DNA of 7,639 nt from CAZVUW01 sp964629825 (GCA_964629825.1 CAZVUW010000124.1:1-7639); one strand, 5' to 3'; positions 1 to 6,970 are shown, numbered from the stretch's first letter. The notes: generated from the letters alone by a model not told the origin. Translations and numbers: made by a program.

Positions 1-604
1 GCGGCCAGGTGACGGTCTCGCCACCGGGGCGGCGCGCCACCAGTACGGCGAGCTCCCGCCGCAGCGGCACCCACGCCTCGCACAGCAGCTCCACGCCGGT
101 CAGCACCTCGGCCGCCGCAGCCGCGTCCCTGGCGACGAAGACCCCGCGGCCGTCGTAGCCGCCCCGCGGCGCCTTGAGCACGACCGGCCAGCCGTGCTGC
201 TCGGCGAAGGCCTCGACCTCGGCGACCGAGGAGACGGCGGCGAACGCGGGGACCGGGAACTTGGCCGCCGCGAGGCGCCTGCGCTGGTGCAGCTTGTCCT
301 GAGCGTGCAGCTTCGCAGCCGGCCCGGGTCGCAGCACGACCCCGTCATCGGCCAAGGCGAGCAGGTGCTGCGGGTCGGGCAGCTCGTGATCGAAGGTGAG
401 GACGTCGCAGCCCTTGGCGAAGGAGCGCAGGGCCTCGAGGGTGCGGTAGTCGCCGACCACGGTGCCGGGGATCACCTTGGCGGCGCTGTCGCCCGGGGAC
501 TCCGCCAGGACGCGCAGCTCGATCCCGAGCGGGATGGCCGCCTGCTGGGCCATGCGGGCGAGCTGGCCGGCGCCGACGACGCCCACCACCGGTGCTGCGG
601 TCAC
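1..604 (-). CDS. purK: N5-carboxyaminoimidazole ribonucleotide synthase PurK (5' part, cut by window edge)
   Basis: PurK converts AIR, bicarbonate and ATP to N5-CAIR in de novo purine synthesis; PurE then isomerises the product. Only the first 201 codons are present and the frame stays open to the left edge. The N-terminus shows the Rossmann-like nucleotide-binding turn VVGVVGAGQLARM (residues 6-18). Next come the family block TFDHELPD (70-77), a QDKL segment at 102-105 and the ATP-grasp entry VVLKAPRGGYDGRG (about 141-154). Residues 175-190 (EAWVPLRRELAVLVAR) match the family pattern E-x-[FW]-V-P-x-x-R-E-[LI]-[SA]-V-x-V-A-R. The start is taken as GTG at 604-602, which shares the four bases GTGA with the purB stop and has a strong Shine-Dalgarno sequence 8 bases upstream. 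Translation is therefore probably coupled to purB. Identity is from remembered family motifs; the missing C-terminal half holds the rest of the ATP-grasp fold. Confidence 0.93.
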   Translation of the reverse strand, partial: MTAAPVVGVVGAGQLARMAQQAAIPLGIELRVLAESPGDSAAKVIPGTVVGDYRTLEALRSFAKGCDVLTFDHELPDPQHLLALADDGVVLRPGPAAKLHAQDKLHQRRRLAAAKFPVPAFAAVSSVAEVEAFAEQHGWPVVLKAPRGGYDGRGVFVARDAAAAAEVLTGVELLCEAWVPLRRELAVLVARRPGGETVTWP

Positions 605-1899
605 GACTCCAGCTCCTCCAGCCGCTCGCGCACCACCGCGTGGCGGTGCAGGAAGCGTCGGGGGTCGAAGGAGTCGGCCGGCAGGTCGACGCCCTGGGCG
701 GCGAGGGTGTCGCGGAACGGAGTCCCCGTCTCCCAGGTCTCCATGGCGGCGGACTGGACGACCTTGTAGGCGTCGTCGCGGGGCATGCCGCGCTCGACCA
801 GCTCGAGCAGCACCTGGGACGAGGTAACCAGGCCGCCGGTCGCCTCCAGGTTCGCCCGCATGCGCTCCGGGAAGACGACCAGGCCCTCGACCACGCGGGT
901 GGCGAGGTGCAGCTGGTAGTCCACCGCGATGAGGGTGTCCGGCAGGATCACGCGCTCAACCGACGAGTGTGAGATGTCGCGCTCGTGCCAGAGCGCGACG
1001 TCCTCGAGGGCCGCCAGGGCGTTGCCGCGCACCAGCCGCGCCAGCCCGCAGATGCGCTCGGCGGTGATCGGGTTGCGCTTGTGCGGCATGGCCGAGGAGC
1101 CCTTCTGTCCGCGGCCGAACGGCTCCTCCACCTCGCGCACCTCGGTCCGCTGGAGATGGCGCACCTCCAGCCCGATCTGCTCGACCGAAGCCGACAGCGT
1201 CGCCAGAGCCGTCAGCAGCGCGGCATGTCGGTCGCGCGCCACCACCTGCGTAGGCACGGGCTCGACCCCGAGGCCGAGGCGCTCGCACACGTAGCGCTCG
1301 ACGAACGGGTCGATGTTCGAGTACGTGCCGACGGCCCCGGAGATGGAGCCGACCGCCACCTCGGCCCTCGCGGCGCGCAGCCGGGCGCGCCCGCGGTCGA
1401 CCGCGAAGGCGTGCTGGGCCAGCTTGTGGCCGAACGTCGTTGGCTCGGCCTGCACGCCGTGGGTGCGTCCGGCGCACAGGGTGTCCCAGTGCTCGAGCGC
1501 GCGCTCCTTCAGCACCCCGACCAGGCGGTCGGCCTTGGCGAGCACCAGGTCCGTGGCCCGCGCCAGCGTCGCCCCCAGCGCGGTGTCGATGAGGTCGCTC
1601 GAGGTCATCCCGTAGTGCACCCAGCGGGCCGGGTTGGACCCGTCGGCGCCGGCCGGGATCGTCTCCATGAAGGCCGTCAGGAAGGCGATGACGTCGTGGT
1701 TGGTCTCGCGCTCGATCTCGGCGCAGCGCTCGGGCGAGGGCACGCTGCCCTGGCGGATGGCGTCGAGATCCTCGGAGGGGACCACGCCGAGCACGGCGTG
1801 CGCCTCGCAGGCGAGCACCTCGACCTCGACCCAGGTGGCGAGCTTGGCCTCATCGGTCCAGAGCGCGCCCATCTCGGGCAGGGTGTAGCGGGGGATCAT
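601..1899 (-). CDS. purB: Adenylosuccinate lyase
   Basis: PurB is a fumarase/aspartase-superfamily lyase acting twice in purine synthesis: SAICAR to AICAR plus fumarate, and adenylosuccinate to AMP plus fumarate. The superfamily signature is SSAMPHKRNP at residues 268-277, in the flexible loop carrying the catalytic serine. Other active-site landmarks are ETNHDV (65-70, with His68), TSSDLIDT (99-106) and GRTHG (144-148, with His147). These match the histidines and substrate-binding block known in Bacillus and Thermotoga PurB. At 432 residues it is the compact Bacillus/Thermotoga-like form rather than the longer form (about 480 residues) I recall from Streptomyces. It starts at ATG 1899 with a modest GAGG five bases upstream. 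It follows the upstream acetyltransferase after 65 bases, the largest gap in the operon, and its stop overlaps the purK start by four bases. No active-site residue looks lost. Confidence 0.97.
   Translation of the reverse strand: MIPRYTLPEMGALWTDEAKLATWVEVEVLACEAHAVLGVVPSEDLDAIRQGSVPSPERCAEIERETNHDVIAFLTAFMETIPAGADGSNPARWVHYGMTSSDLIDTALGATLARATDLVLAKADRLVGVLKERALEHWDTLCAGRTHGVQAEPTTFGHKLAQHAFAVDRGRARLRAARAEVAVGSISGAVGTYSNIDPFVERYVCERLGLGVEPVPTQVVARDRHAALLTALATLSASVEQIGLEVRHLQRTEVREVEEPFGRGQKGSSAMPHKRNPITAERICGLARLVRGNALAALEDVALWHERDISHSSVERVILPDTLIAVDYQLHLATRVVEGLVVFPERMRANLEATGGLVTSSQVLLELVERGMPRDDAYKVVQSAAMETWETGTPFRDTLAAQGVDLPADSFDPRRFLHRHAVVRERLEELES
613..619 (-). promoter_or_regulatory. 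Ribosome binding site of purK inside purB
   Basis: On the minus strand this reads GGAGGAG, eight bases before the GTG start of purK. It lies within the last codons of purB. It supports choosing the GTG at 604 that overlaps the purB stop codon rather than the later in-frame GTG codons 6 and 7. Confidence 0.75.
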
Positions 1900-1923
1900 C
1901 GAGGCCTCGCAGCGATCGGCTCA

Positions 1924-1953
1924 GGGGCCCGGAATTGAACCACGAGCGGCCCC
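1924..1953. repeat. Inverted repeat in the gap before purB
   Basis: The 65-base gap between the acetyltransferase stop and the purB start contains GGGGCC (1924-1929) and its reverse complement GGCCCC (1948-1953), separated by 18 bases. On the minus strand a small CCCGG/CCGGG hairpin immediately precedes it. There is no run of T after either stem, so a Rho-independent terminator is not supported. It could be an RNA stem that tunes purB expression, or chance in GC-rich DNA. Confidence 0.3.
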
Positions 1954-1964
1954 GGAGCCGGGAA

Positions 1965-2840
1965 TCAGAAGTAGACGCCGGACGGCACGTAGGGGCCCGG
2001 CAGGGCGGGCAGCCCGCGGACGAACATCGGGCCCGCCGGCGTCACCGTGAGCCCCGCCGCGAGCGACACGTCGACCGCCCAGCCCTGCGTCGCAGTCAGG
2101 CCGTAGAGCTCGGCCTCGTCGCCCAGGTCTGACAGCGCGGCCCACAGCAGCTCACGGGCCGTCTCCTCGTCGGTGGCGCCCAGGCAGGTGACGCGGCCGT
2201 TGCCCGACAGCACGAACCCACGCCGGCCCGGCAGGTCGACGATGTGCATGGTCTCGCCCATGTCGAGGAGGAAGGCCACGTCGTCGGCGCGCGACACCCC
2301 GCCGCGCAGCTTGCGGTCGACGGCGTCGACCAGGCCAAGGTCGGAGCGGTCGCCGCGGCGGACCGGCAGCTCGACCGGCAGGCGCGAGCGGTCGATCTTC
2401 CCGTTGGCCATGACGGCGGGGTGCAGGTCCAGGCCGAGATGGGCGTAGCGACGGATCGCGCGCGGGTCCTCGCTGGCCATGACCATCTCGATCTGCGCAC
2501 CCTCCGCGTAGGGACGCGTCAGCGCGACCAGCCGCCCGCCGAGGCCGCGGCTCTGATGATCCGGGTGGACGAACAGCAGCGACAGCGCCCACAGCGGCCC
2601 GCGCCGGATGGCGACGCTGATGCCGACCACGCGGTCGTCTGCCTCCGCGACCCAGCAGCCCGGCTCGTCAGTCACCGGAAAGTGGGCGATGCGCTCCTCG
2701 AAGGACCTCCTGCGCTCCGGCGACAGCGGCTCGGGCTCACGGCCCCGCTCGCGGGCGGCGGCGTCGTTGGCCGCCGCGATCATGTCGACCGCGGCGGGAG
2801 CGTCCTCTGGTACGAGCGGCCTCAGGTGGGGCTCGGTCAC
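1965..2840 (-). CDS. GNAT-family N-acetyltransferase with a degenerate second GNAT-like half
   Basis: This is a probable acetyl-CoA-dependent acyltransferase; the substrate is unknown. The N-terminal half (about 1-135) has a GNAT layout. There is an opening strand at residues 4-10, a strand at 71-79 (VVGISVAIR), and motif A at 86-105. Motif A includes LSLLFVHPDHQSRGLGGRL, whose QSRGLG (96-101) fits the acetyl-CoA pyrophosphate loop [RQ]-x-x-G-x-[GA]. Residues 118-137 resemble motif B, with RYAHLGL in place of the usual FY-x-x-x-GF. The C-terminal half (about 160-291) has GNAT-like strand/helix order, for example FVLSGNGRVTCLG then a helix near 224-240, but no recognisable CoA loop. The protein ends in PYVPSGVYF, a tail I associate with actinobacterial two-domain GNATs. 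Translation starts at GTG 2840, overlapping the stop of the upstream GNAT gene by four bases, with GAGG four bases before the start. The family call is good; the role is not known. Confidence 0.85.
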   Translation of the reverse strand: MTEPHLRPLVPEDAPAAVDMIAAANDAAARERGREPEPLSPERRRSFEERIAHFPVTDEPGCWVAEADDRVVGISVAIRRGPLWALSLLFVHPDHQSRGLGGRLVALTRPYAEGAQIEMVMASEDPRAIRRYAHLGLDLHPAVMANGKIDRSRLPVELPVRRGDRSDLGLVDAVDRKLRGGVSRADDVAFLLDMGETMHIVDLPGRRGFVLSGNGRVTCLGATDEETARELLWAALSDLGDEAELYGLTATQGWAVDVSLAAGLTVTPAGPMFVRGLPALPGPYVPSGVYF

Positions 2841-3286
2841 AGGTCCTCGCTGAAGTGATGGCTCGAGATGTGCATGCCCTCGCGAAGATAGAACCTATGC
2901 GCGCCATGGCGCTGGACGCCCGAGTCCAGGTGCAGGACCGCGCATCCGCTCCGCCGGGCGAGGTCCCGGAGGTGGCTCAGGAGTCGTGCCCCGTGACCAC
3001 GGCTTCGAACCGCCTCCGCGGTGACCAGGTCCTCGACGTACAGGTTGCGGCCGAGGTGCATGTTGACGCCCATGCGCCAGCCGGCGACGGCGACCGGCCG
3101 GCCGTCTTCGCACAGCGCCGTGACGCGGTAGCCCAGCGGGTGCGACTCGGCGTAGATGCGGTCCATCTCGGCCGGCGTGCGATGCGGGCGCAGCTCGGCC
3201 ATCACGGCCCAGGCGTCCGCCAGTCGCGGGTCGCCGGGGGCGAGGTCCTCGATCGTCACCTCGCCCCGCGGCGCGGGCTGCGTCAT
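2837..3286 (-). CDS. Single-domain GNAT-family N-acetyltransferase
   Basis: This 149-residue protein has the length and motif order of a complete GNAT enzyme. A central strand lies at 63-70 (RPVAVAGW). Motif A runs from YVEDLVTAEAVRSRGHGARLL (83-103), and its RSRGHG (94-99) is the CoA pyrophosphate loop. Motif B is at 118-138, ending in HRFYLREGM, the usual tyrosine-plus-glycine segment. The C-terminal HISSHHFSEDL completes the last strands. The stretch LDSGVQRHGAHRFYLREGM is typical of small bacterial GNATs of this type. It starts at ATG 3286 with AAGGG eight bases upstream. It lies 21 bases after the lipoprotein gene, and its stop overlaps the start of the second GNAT gene (GTGA), so the two acetyltransferases are probably made together. 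The acceptor substrate cannot be inferred. Confidence 0.88.
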   Translation of the reverse strand: MTQPAPRGEVTIEDLAPGDPRLADAWAVMAELRPHRTPAEMDRIYAESHPLGYRVTALCEDGRPVAVAGWRMGVNMHLGRNLYVEDLVTAEAVRSRGHGARLLSHLRDLARRSGCAVLHLDSGVQRHGAHRFYLREGMHISSHHFSEDL

Positions 3287-3307
3287 GACCGCCGCCCTTG
3301 CGCTGGC

Positions 3308-4123
3308 CTAAGAGCCGGCCTCGTCGAGGATGGCCTGCAGCAGGGCCTGGGCGTAGCTGTCGTTGTCGTCGAAGCCCTGCGAGATCACGCCGTAGACGAA
3401 GCCGCCTGCGTAGGCCCAGGCCTCGCTCGAGAAGTCGTCGGTGGTGATCAGCACGGCCGTGCCGTCGCCGAGCGCGTCGAGGTCCTCGACCGCCTCGGCG
3501 TTGCCCTCGCGGGCCTGCTGGATCCAGTCCTCGAGCCAGGCCTCGCCGTCGAGGTCCTCGCCGGCCTCCTCGGAGGCGGCCTCCAGCTCGACCAGGGCGA
3601 TGTCGACGCTGCCCGGGTCGGCCGGCTCGCCGTAGGTGCACATGCGGAAGGCCGCACTCTCACCGGACGGGCCGAGCTGGGTCAGGCGCTGGCCGATCGC
3701 ATCCTCGATCTGGTCCTCGGACAGGATGCAGGGGTCGGGCTCGCCCTCGGGCACCGGCGGGAAGGCCTGGGTGGGCACGTTGCTGTCGCCGTCGTCACCG
3801 CCGCCGGTCTGGCCGCTGGTGTCGGTCGTCGACTCGTCCGAGGTCTGGTCGCCGTCGGTGGCACCCTCGGTCGGCTCTTCGCTACCGGTCTGGACCTCCG
3901 GCGGCGCCGCGTCTGTGACCGTGCCGTCCTCGGACGGGGACTCCTCGCTGCTGGTCTCGTCGGACGAGGCCGACTCCGTGGACTCGGCGTCCTCGGAGGC
4001 GACCTCGTCTCCGCCGACCTCCTCGGCGGGCGAGCACGCCGCGAGCACCATGGCGGCGCTGAGGGCGGCGAGCAGTGCGAGCAGCGGGCGGCTGCTGCGC
4101 GAACGGCTGAGAGATGAAGGCAT
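3308..4123 (-). CDS. Secreted lipoprotein with an acidic Ser/Thr-rich linker and a C-terminal two-cysteine domain
   Basis: The N-terminus is a lipoprotein signal peptide. Arginines lie in the first 12 residues, a hydrophobic stretch covers 13-29, and a lipobox LAAC makes Cys30 the predicted lipidated residue; the mature protein would be anchored on the outer face of the membrane. Residues about 31-115 are a low-complexity linker rich in Asp, Glu, Ser, Thr and Gly. The C-terminal domain (about 120-271) begins FPPVPEGEPDPCILSEDQI and contains two cysteines, Cys132 and Cys162 (in FRMCTYGEP), which could form a disulfide. The pattern D-P-C-x-L-x-x-x-x-[IV] followed by a C-x-[YW] about 30 residues later recalls DUF3558-type actinobacterial lipoproteins, but this is a weak resemblance from memory. 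It starts at ATG 4123, five bases after the purD stop, with GGAG ten bases upstream. Its function is unknown, and no link to purine synthesis is visible. Confidence 0.85.
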   Translation of the reverse strand: MPSSLSRSRSSRPLLALLAALSAAMVLAACSPAEEVGGDEVASEDAESTESASSDETSSEESPSEDGTVTDAAPPEVQTGSEEPTEGATDGDQTSDESTTDTSGQTGGGDDGDSNVPTQAFPPVPEGEPDPCILSEDQIEDAIGQRLTQLGPSGESAAFRMCTYGEPADPGSVDIALVELEAASEEAGEDLDGEAWLEDWIQQAREGNAEAVEDLDALGDGTAVLITTDDFSSEAWAYAGGFVYGVISQGFDDNDSYAQALLQAILDEAGS

Positions 4124-4128
4124 CGCGA

Positions 4129-5403
4129 TCAGGCTCCGGTCGGTGCCGCGGCTATGTCGCTGCGGCGATGTGCGTTCTCAAACTTGATGCAGTCCGCGGC
4201 GCGGTAGGCCGCGGCACGCGCGTCGGCGATCGAATCACCGAGCCCAGAGACGGCCAGAACTCGACCGCCCGCCGTGACAACGCGATCCTGGCGCGCTCGG
4301 GTTCCGGCGTGGAACACGATAGCGTCCGGCACCTGCTCGGCCTCGGCGAGACCGCTGATCTCATAGCCCGTCTCGTGCGCTCCCGGATACCCGCCCGAGG
4401 CCAGAACGACGGTCACGCACGCGCGCTCGTCCCAGCTCAGCGGGTCCTGCTCAGCCAGGCGGCCGGTCGCGCAGGCCAGCAGCACCTGCCCGAGGTCGCT
4501 GCGCAGACGCGGGAGGACGACCTGGGTCTCGGGGTCGCCGAAGCGGGCGTTGAACTCGAGCACCAGGGGCCCGTCGGCGGTGAGCACCAGACCCGCGTAC
4601 AGCACGCCGACGAAGGGCGTGCCGCGCCGGGCCAGCTCGGCGACGGTCGGCCGCAGGACAGAGGCGGTCACACGGTCGACCAGGTCGGCGCCGAACGCGG
4701 GGACCGGCGAGTAGGCGCCCATGCCGCCGGTGTTCGGGCCCTCATCGCCGTCTAGAGCGCGCTTGAAGTCCTGCGCCGGGACCATCGGGACCACGTCGCT
4801 GCCATCGCACAGCCCGAACAGCGACACCTCGGGTCCGTGCAGGAACTCCTCGATCACGATGGAGGCGCCGGCGGCCCCGAAGCGCTGGCGCACCAGCGCG
4901 TCCTCGATCGCGCTCACGGCGTCGGCGCGGTCCGCGCAGATCCGCACGCCCTTGCCGGCGGCGAGCCCGTCGGCCTTGACCACGAACGGCGCGCTGAAGC
5001 GGTCGAGCGCGGCGGTGGCCTCGGCGGGGTCGCTGCCGCTCCAGTAGCCGGCCGTCGGCACGCCGGCTGCGGCCATGACCTCCTTGGCGAAGCTCTTGGA
5101 GCCCTCGATGCGGGCGGCCGCTGCGGTCGGCCCGAAGGTTGGGATGCCCGCGGCCGTGAGCGCGTCGGCCACGCCCGCGACCAGCGGCGCCTCGGGGCCG
5201 ATGACCACCAGGTCGACGCCCTCGGCCCGGGTCAGGTCGGTCACCGCCGCGGGATCCTCGGCGGACACCGCGCGCAGGTCCGCCACGCCCGCGATGCCGG
5301 CGTTGCCCGGCGCGCAAAGGACCCGATCGACCGAGGGAGAGCGCCGAAGCGCCCAGCAGAGCGCGTGCTCGCGGCCTCCGCCGCCCAGGACCAGGACCTT
5401 CAC
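4129..5403 (-). CDS. purD: Phosphoribosylamine--glycine ligase (GAR synthetase)
   Basis: PurD joins glycine to 5-phosphoribosylamine using ATP, the second step of de novo purine synthesis in the cytosol. The 424-residue length is normal for the single-function bacterial enzyme. The N-domain opens with MKVLVLGGGGREHAL (1-15) and continues to IGPEAPLVAG (68-77). The segment TFGPTAAAARIEGSK (89-103) leads into the ATP-grasp fold, with VVKADGLAAGKGV at 141-153. The family signature RFGDPETQ is at 287-294, preceded by EFNA; the C-domain has VFHAGT (363-368) and ends near RRSDIAA. The start is GTG 5403, sharing GTGA with the purA stop. There is only a weak Shine-Dalgarno sequence, so its translation probably depends on ribosomes finishing purA. 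Known motifs are intact. Confidence 0.97.
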   Translation of the reverse strand: MKVLVLGGGGREHALCWALRRSPSVDRVLCAPGNAGIAGVADLRAVSAEDPAAVTDLTRAEGVDLVVIGPEAPLVAGVADALTAAGIPTFGPTAAAARIEGSKSFAKEVMAAAGVPTAGYWSGSDPAEATAALDRFSAPFVVKADGLAAGKGVRICADRADAVSAIEDALVRQRFGAAGASIVIEEFLHGPEVSLFGLCDGSDVVPMVPAQDFKRALDGDEGPNTGGMGAYSPVPAFGADLVDRVTASVLRPTVAELARRGTPFVGVLYAGLVLTADGPLVLEFNARFGDPETQVVLPRLRSDLGQVLLACATGRLAEQDPLSWDERACVTVVLASGGYPGAHETGYEISGLAEAEQVPDAIVFHAGTRARQDRVVTAGGRVLAVSGLGDSIADARAAAYRAADCIKFENAHRRSDIAAAPTGA

Positions 5404-6758
5404 GGGCGCTCGAGCGTCTGTCGTCGGGCCGGCCCCACCGAGACCCAGCGGATCGGGACGCCGCCGAGCTCCTCGAGCCGGTCGACGTAGGCCTGGGCCT
5501 CACGCGGCAGGTCGGCGTAGCGCGTCACCTCGCTGGTGCGCTCCTTCCAGCCCGGCAGCGTCTCGTAGACCGGCTCGGCGTGGTGGAAGATCGACTGGTG
5601 CGGCGGGAAGTGGTCGTACTCGTCGCCCTGGTAGCGATAGGCGCGGCAGACCTTGATCTCGTCGAAGCCGTCCAGCACGTCCAGCTTGGTCAGGAAGTGC
5701 TCGGTCAACCCGTTGACGCGCGCGGCGTAGCGGGCCAGCACGGCGTCGAACCAGCCGACCCTGCGCCTGCGCCCGGTCGTGGTGCCGAGCTCCTGGCCGG
5801 CGTCGGCGATGCGGTTGCCGATGGCCGCGTCCTCCGGCCCGCCCTTGGCCAGGCAGCCCATGGCGCCCTCGACCGGCAGCTCCGTCGGGAACGGGCCGGT
5901 CCCGACGCGCGTGATGTAGGCCTTCGTGATGCCGATGACCCGGCCGACGTCTCTCGGACCCAGCCCCGAGCCGGTCAGCGCGCCGCCCGAGACCGGGTTC
6001 GACGAGGTGACGAACGGATAGGTGCCGTGGTCCAGGTCGAGCAGGGTGCCCTGGGCGCCCTCCAGCAGGACGGTCTCGCCGCGGTCGAGCGCGTCGTGCA
6101 GCAGCGCCATCGTGTCGGCGATGTAGGGGCGCAGCCGCTCGGCGTAGACCGCGTACTCGGTCTCGATGTCGACGGCCTTCATCGGCAGCCGGTTGTAGAC
6201 CCGGGACAGGATCGCGTTCTTCTCCTTGAGGACCGCGTCCAGCTTCTGCCGGAAGATCTTCATGTCGTACAGGTCCTGCACGCGCAGCCCGACGCGTGCG
6301 GCCTTGTCGGCGTAGGTGGGACCGATCCCCCGCTTGGTGGTCCCGAGCTTCTGGCGGCCCAGGTGCCGCTCCGTCACCGCGTCGAGCTCGCGGTGGTACG
6401 GCATGATCAGGTGCGCGTTGCCGCTGATCTTCAGCTTGCTGACGTCCAGGCCCTGCTCCACGAGCTGGTCCAGCTCGGTCAGGAGCACACCCGGGTCGAG
6501 CACGACTCCGTCGCCGATCACCGGCGTGACGTGCGGGTACATGACCCCGCTCGGCACCAGGTGGAGCTTCAGGACGGTCTCCCCGACCATGATCGTGTGG
6601 CCGGCGTTGTTGCCGCCCTGGTAGCGGACGACGTACTCGACGTCGTCGGCGAGCAGGTCGGTGGCCTTGCCCTTGCCCTCGTCACCCCACTGGGTGCCGA
6701 CGACCACGATCGCCTGGCCGCGCCGCGCGCCGCCCCCTGAGCCGCCCAAGTCGCTCAC
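5400..6758 (-). CDS. purA: Adenylosuccinate synthetase
   Basis: PurA condenses IMP with aspartate using GTP to make adenylosuccinate, the committed step to AMP; PurB in the same operon completes the branch. The nucleotide-binding signature QWGDEGKGK is at residues 23-31, with the expected catalytic Asp26, and GGNNAGH follows with His54. The second signature GIGPTYADKAAR is at 144-155. VGTGPFPTEL (285-294), TTTGRRRR (326-333) and the guanine-recognition TKLD (357-360) are all present. The protein ends in RWVSVGP plus a short tail. Length 452 is somewhat above the usual 425-435 because about 15 residues (SDLGGSGGGARRGQ) precede the first strand AIVVVG. The start chosen is GTG 6758, eight bases after the dodecin stop with a weak AGGCG upstream. 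A later start would have to use GTG in the first strand itself, which would truncate the fold. Confidence 0.97.
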   Translation of the reverse strand: MSDLGGSGGGARRGQAIVVVGTQWGDEGKGKATDLLADDVEYVVRYQGGNNAGHTIMVGETVLKLHLVPSGVMYPHVTPVIGDGVVLDPGVLLTELDQLVEQGLDVSKLKISGNAHLIMPYHRELDAVTERHLGRQKLGTTKRGIGPTYADKAARVGLRVQDLYDMKIFRQKLDAVLKEKNAILSRVYNRLPMKAVDIETEYAVYAERLRPYIADTMALLHDALDRGETVLLEGAQGTLLDLDHGTYPFVTSSNPVSGGALTGSGLGPRDVGRVIGITKAYITRVGTGPFPTELPVEGAMGCLAKGGPEDAAIGNRIADAGQELGTTTGRRRRVGWFDAVLARYAARVNGLTEHFLTKLDVLDGFDEIKVCRAYRYQGDEYDHFPPHQSIFHHAEPVYETLPGWKERTSEVTRYADLPREAQAYVDRLEELGGVPIRWVSVGPARRQTLERP

Positions 6759-6766
6759 GTCGACGC

Positions 6767-6970
6767 CTAGCGCTCGAGCCGGAACCGGATCCTGATGTGG
6801 GTGTGGTACTCGGTGATCACGTTGTCCTGGACGCGGGCTGAGGTCTCGAGCACGTCGAAGCCCTCGATGCCCCGCAGCGTCTTGGACGCCTCCTCCAGCG
6901 CCTTGACCGCGGCGTCGCGCCAGGACTGGGTGGACACTCCGACTAGGTCGATGGTCTTGATGACCGCCAT
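6767..6970 (-). CDS. Dodecin-family protein
   Basis: Dodecins are small (about 65-75 residue) proteins that form hollow dodecamers binding flavins and, in some bacteria, CoA; they are thought to store or buffer flavin. This 67-residue protein fits the family in length and pattern: strand AVIKTIDLVGVS (2-13), a helix containing SWRDAAVKALEEASKTLRGI (about 16-35), strand FDVLETSARVQ (38-48) and last strand EYHTHIRIRFRLE (54-66). By eye alignment with remembered mycobacterial, halobacterial and Thermus sequences, the flavin-stacking Trp position is Gly37 and the following Gln contact is His56, so the binding site looks atypical. It starts at ATG 6970 with GAGGAG twelve bases upstream, a rather long spacing. 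It is the first gene of the minus-strand operon, eight bases before purA. The family call is firm; flavin binding is uncertain. Confidence 0.88.
   Translation of the reverse strand: MAVIKTIDLVGVSTQSWRDAAVKALEEASKTLRGIEGFDVLETSARVQDNVITEYHTHIRIRFRLER

Noticed and set aside
985..1938. 317-codon open frame on the plus strand opposite purB
   Set aside because: Antisense shadow caused by G/C-biased third codon positions; no recognisable domain and no ribosome binding site of note.
1922..1950. tRNA 3'-end-like sequence on the minus strand (GGTTCAATTCC as a T-loop, then GGGCCCC)
   Set aside because: The T-stem halves do not pair well (CGTGG against CCGGG), and upstream bases belong to the acetyltransferase coding end with no anticodon or D arm. 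A chance match is more likely than a tRNA or an attachment-site remnant.
1923..2000. Direct repeat AGGGGCCCGG at 1923-1932 and 1991-2000
   Set aside because: Ten GC-only-type bases, one copy inside the acetyltransferase coding end, with no element between them; expected by chance in DNA this GC-rich.
2855..4117. 420-codon open frame on the plus strand opposite the lipoprotein and GNAT genes
   Set aside because: It is the antisense shadow of two well-supported genes. Its translation is a low-complexity run of Arg, Gly, Val, Leu and Asp without family motifs.
5580..6740. 386-codon open frame on the plus strand opposite purA
   Set aside because: Antisense shadow of purA; composition is low complexity and no motif is seen.
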